A stretch of DNA of 18,424 bases from JAAYAY01 sp964429355 (GTDB taxonomy: Bacteria > Planctomycetota > Planctomycetia > Pirellulales > Thermoguttaceae): NCBI GenBank assembly GCA_964429355.1, contig CAYSCH010000176.1, forward strand, positions 1 to 18,424. Reading direction: 5' to 3'. Within the stretch, counting starts at the first letter, position 1; each line of letters begins with the position of its first letter. Shown one piece after another: positions 6,572 to 14,551 of the stretch. The notes under the pieces are model-generated. The model was not told the origin of the DNA and made no database searches. It was given only the letters and a program-made list of their open reading frames with translations. The position numbers were made by a program, and so were the translations under genes.

Positions 6572-9500
6572 TCAGGGTGATCCACGCGGGTTCAGTCTAC
6601 TTCGGCTGTCTGTTTCGGGCAACTGCCGGGGGCGCTCCCACCCCACCGCCATCCTCTCCAGCTCGCTGCGGACACCTTGCGCACGAAGATAACCAAGACC
6701 GTGGTTCTGCAGGATCCGCATCAAACCGTGAAACTCGACCTGATCCCATTCGGGCGGAGAGGAACCTTTGATGCCAGCCGTCGACGCCCGCAGGATGAGG
6801 AATGTCTCCAGAAACGGACGGGCCGTCTCATCCCAGTCTTTCCAGCCCGGAAAATCATACTCCCAGTCGAGCTCCCAGATCCTCAGGCACCAGTCTTCGC
6901 TGCCTGAGAGCATCCATCGGCAGTCGGGACTGAGGAATACCGAGCTGACGCCTCCCGCATGTCCTTCAAAGACATGAACACAAGTGCCGCCGTCCAGTTC
7001 CCAGAGTCGGGCGGTTCGGTCCTTGCTGCCCGAAAGGGCCCAGCGGCCATCGGAACTGAGGCAAACCGACGTGATCGGTCCTTCGTGCCCCTTGAGAATC
7101 GTCTTGCAGGTGCCCGAGGCCACGTCCCAGAGCCGGAGCGTCCAGTCTTTGGCCCCGGTCAGAACGGTGCGATTGTCGGCGCTGAGGGCCACGGAAGTAA
7201 CCCAGTCCGTGTGCCCCTGGAAGATTCTCAGGCACTCACCGGACGCGAGACTCCAGAGGCGGGCCGTCTTGTCCTCGCTCCCCGAGAGGGCCCAAAGACT
7301 GTGGGAACTGAGAAAGACCGAGTTGATATGACTCTGGTGTCCGCCGAGGGATTGCACGCAGGTTCCCGTCTCCATGTCCCACAGTCGGAGTCTCTGGTCC
7401 CAACTGCCGGACAGGCCCCGCCGGCCGTCGGCACTGAGATGCGTGGAGGTGACACAGTTTCCGTGTCCTTCGAAGACCCTCAGGCAAGTGCCATTTTCGA
7501 CGTCCCAGAGCCGCAGGGTTTTGTCCCAGCTTCCCGATAGAGCCCGAGTCCCGCTGGCGTTGAGGGACACGGAACGAACCGAGTCGGTATGACCCTCGAG
7601 CGTCCAGAGGCATTGGCCGGTGTCGGCCTCCCAGACTCGGACGGAGTTGTCCCAACTGGCCGAGACGACCAGTCGCCCGTCGGCGCTGAGCACGCCTGCA
7701 TGGACGTCTTTGCTGTGTCCGTCGAAACTCTGGACCGGCCAGGCATCGAGGAAGTATTTTCGCCGGCAGTGGCGTCCGGCCATGGCCCACAGATCCAGGG
7801 CTTCCCGGCCAACCTCGTAGCCGGGCAGTCCGCGAGCCTCGCGGATACGTTCCAAGGCTTCGTCATAGTCGCCCAGTCCGGCCGCCTGCCGCGCCTGCTC
7901 GCATAACTCCACGAAATCAGCCTGGGCCCGCCCTGCCTCTTCGGAACTGGTGATGTGGCACAGGGCCGTGGCAGAGACGAATCGGCGAGACTTGTCTCTG
8001 AGGAGTTCCAGATTCCAGACCTTGAGGGTTCGATCGAGCCCGGTGGACAGGGCCCAACGAGCGTCGGACTCCAGATAGATGGCCCGTACCGCACCGGCAT
8101 GGGCTTTGAAGGTCCGCAGGCATCGCCCCGAGGCAACTTCCCAGATTCGAATGGTCCGATCGTTGCCGCCCGATACCACCCAGTCTCCGTCGGCGCTCAG
8201 GCAGATGGTATTGATCTTGTCGGTATGTCCCCAAAAGGCCTGGAGAAGATCTCCGCTGTTACGGTCCTTTAAGACGATCGAGAAATCATCGGTGGCCGAG
8301 AGCTCGAGATTCCCGTCCGCGCCGACGGCGCGTTGGGCTGGCCCCCATGCGATGGTTCTGAAACCGCGAACTCGCCGGTTCTTCGTCAGATCCCAGAGTT
8401 GCATGGTGCCGTCGTTCTCGCCGGTCAGTTTCCACCGGCCATCGGAACTGACCGCGGCGGCCGACAGGTCGTTTCCGGTGGCCTGGAAAGTGACTGCGAT
8501 CTGCCCCGTCAGCGCGTTGCAGAGACACAGGGACCGGTCATCGATCTGAGCCAGGACCCAGCGGCTGTCCGAACTGAGATAAACACAAAAGGCATTGCGG
8601 GGGAGTTCCGTGAAAGCACGAACGCATCGTGGCGCCTGGGCGATCAGCGTGCGTGCTTCGTCGAGAGTGGCCTGAACCTCAAAACGGCCGCCCAGTCCGA
8701 TGGCTTGCTCCAGCGACTTGAGAGCCTGCTTGATCTCTCCCCGCTCCAACTGGACCTGCCCCATGGAATAGGCCGCCTCCCAGTCCAGGGGCCTGGTTCG
8801 GCAGAGTTCCTCCAGGTGGAGAATCAGGTCGCGATCGGTGATCTGGCCGGTGCGCCACAGCAACAGCCCGCGATTGTGAGCCACCTGGGGTTGCCAGGGG
8901 TGCAGTTCCCATGCCTCTTCCAGGCATCTCGACGCTTCCTTGATCTTACCCAGGTCGAGGAGCGATGCGGCGCGGTTATTGAGGGCATCGGCCTTGAGCT
9001 GCGTGGTGACCGGTTTCTGCCGCGGGTAGGTTGTGCCGAACTCACTGCGGTAGATTCGCTGCAGCACATCGATGATCTCGCTCATCGACTCGGGCCGGTC
9101 ACTCGGATTGTTGCGGAAGCAACCGGTGAGCAGGTCGCCCATCGAAGGGGGCAACGGCGGCAGAATATCGCTTGGGGGTGGATTGGCAAGATACCCTTTG
9201 AGGACTTTGCCTGCCGTGTGTCCCCCTCCCGTGCAGGGTGCCGTTCCCATGAACATCGCCAGCAGGCTCACCCCGAAGGACCAGATGTCCGTTCTGCGCG
9301 ACAGATGCGTTCGCTCCTGATCCGCTGTTCCCGACTTGACTTGCAGGGCCGCCTCGATCTGCTCGGGAGAGCAGAAAGCGGGAGTCATGCCCCCCCAACT
9401 GACAAACATGCTCCGCTGCATCGAATCGGGCACGTACTCGCCTGCCGCCACACGGGCCTTGGCCAGTCCGAAGTCGGTGACTTTCGCAACGCCGCCGTCC

Positions 9501-10192
9501 ATCATCACGTTGTCCGGTTTGACATCCTGATGGATCAATCGGTTCTCGTGAGCGTACTCGAGCCCCCAGGCAAACTGAATGGCGATGTCGAGGATCCGCC
9601 GCAGGCTCTCTTCCGGCCCGCCCTGGTAGAGCCTGCGATTCTCGATCCAGTCGTCGAGGCTCCCGTCTTCCACGAACTCCGCGAAGACCATCGGAATGCC
9701 GCCGATCCGGCGCACGTAATAGCAGCTCACGATATTCGGGTGCAGTCCGAGCTCAACCCAGGTCGTGCACTCCCGTTCGAAATTCTCCTTGCCCCGCTCT
9801 GTCTGGAACGTTTCTCGCTTCGGGCGTTTCAGAGCCAGGTCGAGGTCCCAGCCGCGATGCCGGACCCGGTACACCAGCCCCATGCCGCCCTCGGCGTAAT
9901 GCTTGCCGGAATCGAAGCCGGCGCCGAGCGGCTTGACCTCGTAGGCATCGAGAAGGACGTCGCCCACGTTCCAGATTTCGGGGGTTTCCTCGGTGTAGAC
10001 GACTTGGTGGCCGGCGCCGTGATGGGAGAGCGGCGAGGCGGGAAAAAGCTGAGTCTTCGTCGACGTATCGACCAGGCAAGTGAGAACGAAGGTTGTATCG
10101 CACTTCTTGCAGTGCCCGGTCTTCCCCAGATGAGCCTCGTCAATGTTGTATTGGACCAGGCATCGCGGGCATGTAACGGTTACCTTCGGCAT
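6572..10192 (-). CDS. Ser/Thr protein kinase with zinc ribbon, TPRs and two WD40 arrays
   Basis: This protein has 1206 residues and no membrane helix, so it is probably cytosolic. An N-terminal zinc ribbon (C8, C11, C28, C31) is followed by a Hanks-type kinase at about 85-380. The kinase has glycine loop AEGGMGLVY, Lys122 in LALKRP, catalytic HQDVKPDN (221-228), DFG (240-242) and SPE (275-277). HRD is changed to HQD, so it is a non-RD kinase. About three TPR-like pairs span 401-500. Five WD40 blades (527-736) and seven more (823-1116) have an exact 42-residue period, with an 86-residue helical insert between them. A tail of about 90 residues ends the protein. ATG 10192 is preferred over an in-frame TTG at 10210 because GGCGGAAAG lies just upstream. 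It sits between a large unknown gene and an Hpt gene, all collinear. All core catalytic residues are present, so activity is expected; targets are unknown. Confidence 0.93.
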   Translation of the reverse strand: MPKVTVTCPRCLVQYNIDEAHLGKTGHCKKCDTTFVLTCLVDTSTKTQLFPASPLSHHGAGHQVVYTEETPEIWNVGDVLLDAYEVKPLGAGFDSGKHYAEGGMGLVYRVRHRGWDLDLALKRPKRETFQTERGKENFERECTTWVELGLHPNIVSCYYVRRIGGIPMVFAEFVEDGSLDDWIENRRLYQGGPEESLRRILDIAIQFAWGLEYAHENRLIHQDVKPDNVMMDGGVAKVTDFGLAKARVAAGEYVPDSMQRSMFVSWGGMTPAFCSPEQIEAALQVKSGTADQERTHLSRRTDIWSFGVSLLAMFMGTAPCTGGGHTAGKVLKGYLANPPPSDILPPLPPSMGDLLTGCFRNNPSDRPESMSEIIDVLQRIYRSEFGTTYPRQKPVTTQLKADALNNRAASLLDLGKIKEASRCLEEAWELHPWQPQVAHNRGLLLWRTGQITDRDLILHLEELCRTRPLDWEAAYSMGQVQLERGEIKQALKSLEQAIGLGGRFEVQATLDEARTLIAQAPRCVRAFTELPRNAFCVYLSSDSRWVLAQIDDRSLCLCNALTGQIAVTFQATGNDLSAAAVSSDGRWKLTGENDGTMQLWDLTKNRRVRGFRTIAWGPAQRAVGADGNLELSATDDFSIVLKDRNSGDLLQAFWGHTDKINTICLSADGDWVVSGGNDRTIRIWEVASGRCLRTFKAHAGAVRAIYLESDARWALSTGLDRTLKVWNLELLRDKSRRFVSATALCHITSSEEAGRAQADFVELCEQARQAAGLGDYDEALERIREARGLPGYEVGREALDLWAMAGRHCRRKYFLDAWPVQSFDGHSKDVHAGVLSADGRLVVSASWDNSVRVWEADTGQCLWTLEGHTDSVRSVSLNASGTRALSGSWDKTLRLWDVENGTCLRVFEGHGNCVTSTHLSADGRRGLSGSWDQRLRLWDMETGTCVQSLGGHQSHINSVFLSSHSLWALSGSEDKTARLWSLASGECLRIFQGHTDWVTSVALSADNRTVLTGAKDWTLRLWDVASGTCKTILKGHEGPITSVCLSSDGRWALSGSKDRTARLWELDGGTCVHVFEGHAGGVSSVFLSPDCRWMLSGSEDWCLRIWELDWEYDFPGWKDWDETARPFLETFLILRASTAGIKGSSPPEWDQVEFHGLMRILQNHGLGYLRAQGVRSELERMAVGWERPRQLPETDSRSRLNPRGSP
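6845..7726 (-). repeat. Seven WD40 repeats of exactly 126 bp
   Basis: The codons for residues 823-1116 of the kinase form seven blades whose [F/L]xGH motifs fall at 823, 865, 907, 949, 991, 1033 and 1075, each 42 residues apart with no insertion or deletion. Most blades end in LWD/LWE/IWE. Seven blades close a full beta-propeller, a scaffold for protein partners. Confidence 0.9.
7985..8614 (-). repeat. Five degenerate WD40 repeats of 126 bp
   Basis: The codons for residues 527-736 of the kinase form five blades starting at F527, F569, F611, F653 and F695, again every 42 residues. The first three have lost the GH motif (FTEL, FQAT, FRTI), while the last two keep it or part of it (FWGH, FKAH). 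Five blades alone do not make a usual propeller, so they may close with the preceding or following segment. Confidence 0.75.
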
Positions 10193-10226
10193 GGTCGTCT
10201 TTCCGCCCAATCAGCAGCCGCCCTTG

Positions 10227-10255
10227 ATCTTAGATCGCGCCGGAAGCCAAGTCAA
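10227..10255 (-). promoter_or_regulatory. Promoter of the kinase gene
   Basis: Read on the minus strand, -35 TTGACT (10255-10250) is followed after exactly 17 bases by -10 TAAGAT (10232-10227). Transcription would start near 10220, about 28 bases before the kinase ATG. It lies in the 107-base gap after the 1339-residue gene, so the kinase can be expressed apart from the gene upstream. Confidence 0.65.
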
Positions 10256-10299
10256 TTCGGCGCGGTCGATCCGGTCGATCCCCGGGTTCCCGTCGCGGC

Positions 10300-13200
10300 T
10301 CATTCCAGCAAGTGCTGCCACACGCCAAGCTGGTCCATGATCTCATCGAGGGAAAGCAGTACCTGGTCGATCTGCGGGGCAGCGTCCAATACGGGGACAT
10401 CGTCGGTCTCGCCTTGCCGTGCCCTTTCCACCTCCTCTTCGAGAGCGTCGATCCAGGGAGGAACCTCGAACCCGACACCTCCCGGTTCGGCCGTGAAGCG
10501 AGCCACTTCCCGGTCGAGCAATTCGAACGCCGGCGACGAATCGGAATCGTTCACCTCCTCCATGGCCGGGCGAACCAGTGCGCGCAGCCTGTCGATTTCC
10601 AGAGGCCGTATGAATCGCTCCCCCAGTCGTTCGGCCACGCTGGGCAAACGCATTCCGTAGCGAGTCACGAGCCGTTCATAACGCTGCAGGTTCTGGTCGG
10701 CCGCGGCTTCGCTGCGTTTGAGAACGGCTTCGCGCCACAAGGTCGCCGCGCCGTGGAGCCCCTCCCGGATCAATACATCATGGGCCAACACAATCGGCCG
10801 CAGATTCCACGCGATCCGATCGTAGCTCGCCAGAAGCCTCAGGAAGTCGAGCAGGGTGTAGAGCAACTCGCCATGATCGGACTGGGTGGTTGTACTGTTG
10901 TAGTCGACGTAGATCGAATAGTTCTCGATGACCGCCTCGATCGTCAGTTCGAGGTGACGCACGGCGTCCTGCCGGCTGATCTGTTCGTCGAGGTCGTCGA
11001 GCAGCCGGAGCGAGACCTCTTCCTCTTCGAGGGCCGCAATGAACTCGTTGGCGCCCTGCTGCAAGATCGCCCGGAGATTTCCCAGATTCATGAATTGCTG
11101 CGTGAACAGCTCATCGCCGTAGGTCTGGATGAACTGCTTGAGCGACTCCCACCGCTCTTCTCGCCCCAATGTCTCCAGAACGGAGACTCGGATGGCCCGG
11201 CTATGGGCCAGCCAGCGCCGCAGGAGCATCTCGGCCACTTTTTCGAGGCAATCGATGAGCTGCTTTTCGCGGGCGGCCTCCCGCTTTGTCCCCCCAACAG
11301 CCCACTTGGCCGACGAGAGAACGATGCAACGCACGATGCCCCGGCAGCCGATGTCGAACAGACGATCGAATTCAGTGATCGCTCCGGGGCCCACCGGATG
11401 AGATCGCTCCATGTGATGAATGGTCTTCAACAATTGGAAGGTTTCGGTGATCAGGCCCATTCGCGGGAGATGGTCGAGAAACCGGACAAGCATGCGTTGA
11501 AGGGAACGCGAAGCGAAGATATTCTGGGGGATCCCTCCTCGTGCCGTCGGCACGTAGAGCAGCGGTTCTTTCCCCAAGGCTTCCAGGAGGGGTAGCCAGA
11601 GATTGTTCACGCTCGCATAGTCGCCGCGATAGAGGGCCCGCAGAACCGAGTAGGCCTGTTTCTCCCACGATGCGAGCTTGAGCTCCGAAGTCTCGTGGCC
11701 GATCGCCGCCGCAAGCAGGCGAGATGCGTCGGCCGTCTCGACACACGCCGAGATGATCCGGTCCAGCAGGAACTCCTTGACGCTGCGCCGCTGGTCGAAC
11801 TCGACGAGCGATTCGTGTGTGCCCCTCGGCGAAGGGATTTGGTATCGATGAGCCATTCGCAGAAGCTCAAGCAGACGGGCACGATTCGCTTCGGCCTGCT
11901 GGAGCCATGCGGTCAAAACCTCGTCGCGTCCCGTCGTGTCTTCGGCCGGCGCAACGGCCACCATCTTCCACAGGCTGGCCACGGTGACGTGAAACGCGAG
12001 GCGATCGGCGATACGGTCAGCTTCGGCCGTCAATTCGTAGTCGCTGATGGACTCGCCGGAATCGAGCAGCTCGCTGTCGAATCCATCGTCCGTGGTGTCA
12101 CGATAGCTCACGTTCTCGTAGGCAGCGCTGAACAATCCGTTCTCGTCGTCCTCTTCTTCGTCCTCCTCTTCCTCAGCAATCTGCTCCTCTTGCGCATCCG
12201 CCTGCGTGTGACCCTCGACCAGATCCAGGTGGGGAACACTCCAGTACTCCTGGGCATTCGCTTCCAGGTAGTCGAAGAACTTTCTTGACATTTGCCAGGC
12301 GTCGTTGGAGGCGGCCGGAGGACTATTGCCACGTTGGCCTTCCGGTTGCGGGGACTGGTTCTGGTCCTGGGGCGGGTTCTCCGGGGCTTGCCAGCCGGGC
12401 TCCTCGCCCGTCTTGCCCCCGTACCACAACTGGCCCATCCACTGCGGCGCGAGCAGGTGAAAGGAGTAGTCGCTCTCTGCCAGGGGAACTTCGCTGGCCG
12501 AGTTGAGCCAGTGTATCAGGAGACCCATCGAGGCCACCATGTCCCCCTTTTCCAGAAGGGACTCGACCACCAGGGCATAGGCCTTTGGTGATCGAAAGTG
12601 CTCCACGTGCCGTTGCCAGAAAGCAACGTCACCGGCCGCCGTACCGGCCTCGTGCCACGCGGCCAACGCGGTTGCCACTTGATCGGCCGATTCCGACATT
12701 TCTCGACCGGAGATTCCGTCGATTTCGGAAACCTCCGTGCTGGCAAACTGATCCCACCAGCCGGCCAGAGATTCGAGATGGACCGACAGTCGGCCCTGCA
12801 ATTCCATGTCTCCCGCGGCGGCCGCCTCTTTTTCCAGGCGCGCGTACAGGTCGAATATGTCGTTGATCAGATCAATCAGATCGTCGATCCGGTGATCGTG
12901 GATGGTGTTTTCAATTGCCGGAAACAGGCTGAACTGGCCGCCGAATCCGAGGATATTCCAGGGATCCGCCAAGGCGCCGCACTCGATCGCCCGGTGAAGG
13001 AGGTCTTCGATCTCAGGGATCCGGCTGGCCGCTTCTTCCAGACGCCCCTTGTCGGCCGCCAGGTGGGCCGCCGTCAAGCGGCAATCGATCTCGCAGGCCA
13101 TCCGAGCCGATGCCACCGGCACGATCTGCGCCTGGGCGGCCGCCGCTTTCGTGTAGCCGATGCGCGCGTAGAGCCGCGACAAATGCACGTGCTGCAACTG

Positions 13201-14319
13201 GCGAGCCCGTTGCTGGGCCAACCGGTGATTCAGATCGTGCCTCGCCCCCGCAAAAGGTTGCCGTAACGTTCTCGCTTCCTCGCGCAGCCGCTTGCCGTGC
13301 GCTGGGCCGAGGCGACTCATCAATTGCTCGTAGAATTCGTCGCGATAGGCGGCAATGCGAGGCAGCAGCGTGGCCAGACTGGTGCTGGAATCGTGAGCTT
13401 CGGGGCGGTCGCCGCTCACGCCCGCGCCCATGAGCACGGTACCTGCCAGGACTGCGGCTGCCTCGAACAGCAGTTCTTCGCTCAACGCGTCGGTCGCCTC
13501 CTGGACCCGTGCAAGCAGGGCATCCACCGTCACCTGCTGAAGCACGAAACGCCGATAATAGCCCCGATTGTCGATTACGTGGGGATCCCAGGTTCCAAAA
13601 TGGTAATTGGGACGACGGTGAACCGGGTGGTCGAAATCAAACGCTCGCGGATCCAGCGACAACTCCTCCAACTGCTTGGGATCGAACGAGGCCTGTTCGA
13701 GGAGACTTGGCTCGGTCTGTTGAAGGATCTCCAGGGCCGCGGTGACCAGGGCGTGGTAGGGGCCGTGGGCGACACCAACCTGATCGATATACAGCGGGAT
13801 CGGCCTGACACGCTCGTGCGGATAGGGTTGAAGTTTCCGTCCGTTCCGCAGCACGGCGACCGGGCGATGACCAACAAAGTCGTTCAGGCGTCTGAGGGTC
13901 CCGTCGATAATCCGTTCCGTTTCGTTCCATGGTCCGCCCTCTGCCAGCAAGCCTTCGCACACCCGTCCCACGAAGAACGGCTGAAAAAGCGTCTCGTCAC
14001 TGGCGTGCATCAGCAGATCGCGATGGTGCCGCCGATAGGCCGGTAGAACCTGGGAGAAGACCAATTGGGCGACTTCTCGGGCCTGATCGAGGTTTTCGAA
14101 GGCCTCCGACGTCCCGCGAAGGTCCTGGATGGACTGGAGGATTGCGGCTTCGGCACGCTTCCACAACGGGATATCACCACCCTCTCGGTCCAGAGCCGCA
14201 AAAAGCCGGTTCAGCCCGCAGAGAAAACGCGCATCGGGAACCCCCGAGGAGAAATTCAGGTAGCCGACGATGTCGGCAAGGTCTTTCTGAGTGGCCTCGC
14301 CGAGGTGATCGTGAGCCAT
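10300..14319 (-). CDS. Large protein of unknown function (1339 residues)
   Basis: I do not recognise a family. The protein has no signal peptide and no clear membrane helix, so it should be cytosolic. It is largely helical, with an N-terminal block (about 1-300) rich in aromatic and His residues (for example FDFDHPVHRRPNYHFGTWDP), a helical middle part, and a Pro/Gln/Asn-rich linker near 650. A strongly acidic run near 704-728 (EEEEDEEEDDEN) is followed by a long helical C-terminal half that looks like a repeat solenoid without a readable period. GGAG/AGG lies upstream of the ATG, next to a run of eight G/C. It is divergent from the PQQ gene and is followed after 107 bases by the kinase on the same strand. 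That suggests it acts with or is modified by the kinase, but this is positional inference. The coding call is firm because it is one uninterrupted frame of natural composition. Confidence 0.85.
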   Translation of the reverse strand: MAHDHLGEATQKDLADIVGYLNFSSGVPDARFLCGLNRLFAALDREGGDIPLWKRAEAAILQSIQDLRGTSEAFENLDQAREVAQLVFSQVLPAYRRHHRDLLMHASDETLFQPFFVGRVCEGLLAEGGPWNETERIIDGTLRRLNDFVGHRPVAVLRNGRKLQPYPHERVRPIPLYIDQVGVAHGPYHALVTAALEILQQTEPSLLEQASFDPKQLEELSLDPRAFDFDHPVHRRPNYHFGTWDPHVIDNRGYYRRFVLQQVTVDALLARVQEATDALSEELLFEAAAVLAGTVLMGAGVSGDRPEAHDSSTSLATLLPRIAAYRDEFYEQLMSRLGPAHGKRLREEARTLRQPFAGARHDLNHRLAQQRARQLQHVHLSRLYARIGYTKAAAAQAQIVPVASARMACEIDCRLTAAHLAADKGRLEEAASRIPEIEDLLHRAIECGALADPWNILGFGGQFSLFPAIENTIHDHRIDDLIDLINDIFDLYARLEKEAAAAGDMELQGRLSVHLESLAGWWDQFASTEVSEIDGISGREMSESADQVATALAAWHEAGTAAGDVAFWQRHVEHFRSPKAYALVVESLLEKGDMVASMGLLIHWLNSASEVPLAESDYSFHLLAPQWMGQLWYGGKTGEEPGWQAPENPPQDQNQSPQPEGQRGNSPPAASNDAWQMSRKFFDYLEANAQEYWSVPHLDLVEGHTQADAQEEQIAEEEEDEEEDDENGLFSAAYENVSYRDTTDDGFDSELLDSGESISDYELTAEADRIADRLAFHVTVASLWKMVAVAPAEDTTGRDEVLTAWLQQAEANRARLLELLRMAHRYQIPSPRGTHESLVEFDQRRSVKEFLLDRIISACVETADASRLLAAAIGHETSELKLASWEKQAYSVLRALYRGDYASVNNLWLPLLEALGKEPLLYVPTARGGIPQNIFASRSLQRMLVRFLDHLPRMGLITETFQLLKTIHHMERSHPVGPGAITEFDRLFDIGCRGIVRCIVLSSAKWAVGGTKREAAREKQLIDCLEKVAEMLLRRWLAHSRAIRVSVLETLGREERWESLKQFIQTYGDELFTQQFMNLGNLRAILQQGANEFIAALEEEEVSLRLLDDLDEQISRQDAVRHLELTIEAVIENYSIYVDYNSTTTQSDHGELLYTLLDFLRLLASYDRIAWNLRPIVLAHDVLIREGLHGAATLWREAVLKRSEAAADQNLQRYERLVTRYGMRLPSVAERLGERFIRPLEIDRLRALVRPAMEEVNDSDSSPAFELLDREVARFTAEPGGVGFEVPPWIDALEEEVERARQGETDDVPVLDAAPQIDQVLLSLDEIMDQLGVWQHLLE

Positions 14320-14387
14320 GAAAACCTACTCCGGGGGGGGCGTCAACCGAGATTTGCAACGCTCATATTAGACGCGCGGCAGCGAAT

Positions 14388-14444
14388 GGTCTACCGGTCC
14401 TGTCCTTCGGGGGGACGAGAGCCGACTGCAACCGGCGGTAGACC
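14388..14444. repeat. Inverted repeat in a divergent promoter region
   Basis: GGTCTACCG (14388-14396) and CGGTAGACC (14436-14444) are perfect 9-base complements, 39 bases apart, between the divergent 1339-residue and PQQ genes. They may be paired operator half-sites for a regulator of both genes, or the arms of an RNA hairpin. The region (14320-14551) has no gene. Confidence 0.4.
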
Positions 14445-14485
14445 AAGAAACCCGTTTTTTGCGTGATTTTGGCGGCGAGTCGGGT

Positions 14486-14491
14486 TAGTAT
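14486..14491 (+). promoter_or_regulatory. Possible -10 element for the PQQ gene
   Basis: TAGTAT lies about 60 bases ahead of the chosen ATG (14552). The best -35 match 16 bases upstream (TGATTT) is weak, so this is tentative. Confidence 0.3.
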
Positions 14492-14551
14492 GAAGGATCG
14501 GAGAAGGTGTTTTTCGTACCTCCTCAGGCTCTTTCGGTGAGGCCCATCTCG

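Noticed and set aside
8333..10660. A 775-residue open frame on the plus strand, opposite the kinase gene
   Set aside because: It is antisense to a clear kinase/WD40 gene and runs over the boundary into the next gene. High third-position GC opens such frames; its translation has no family pattern.
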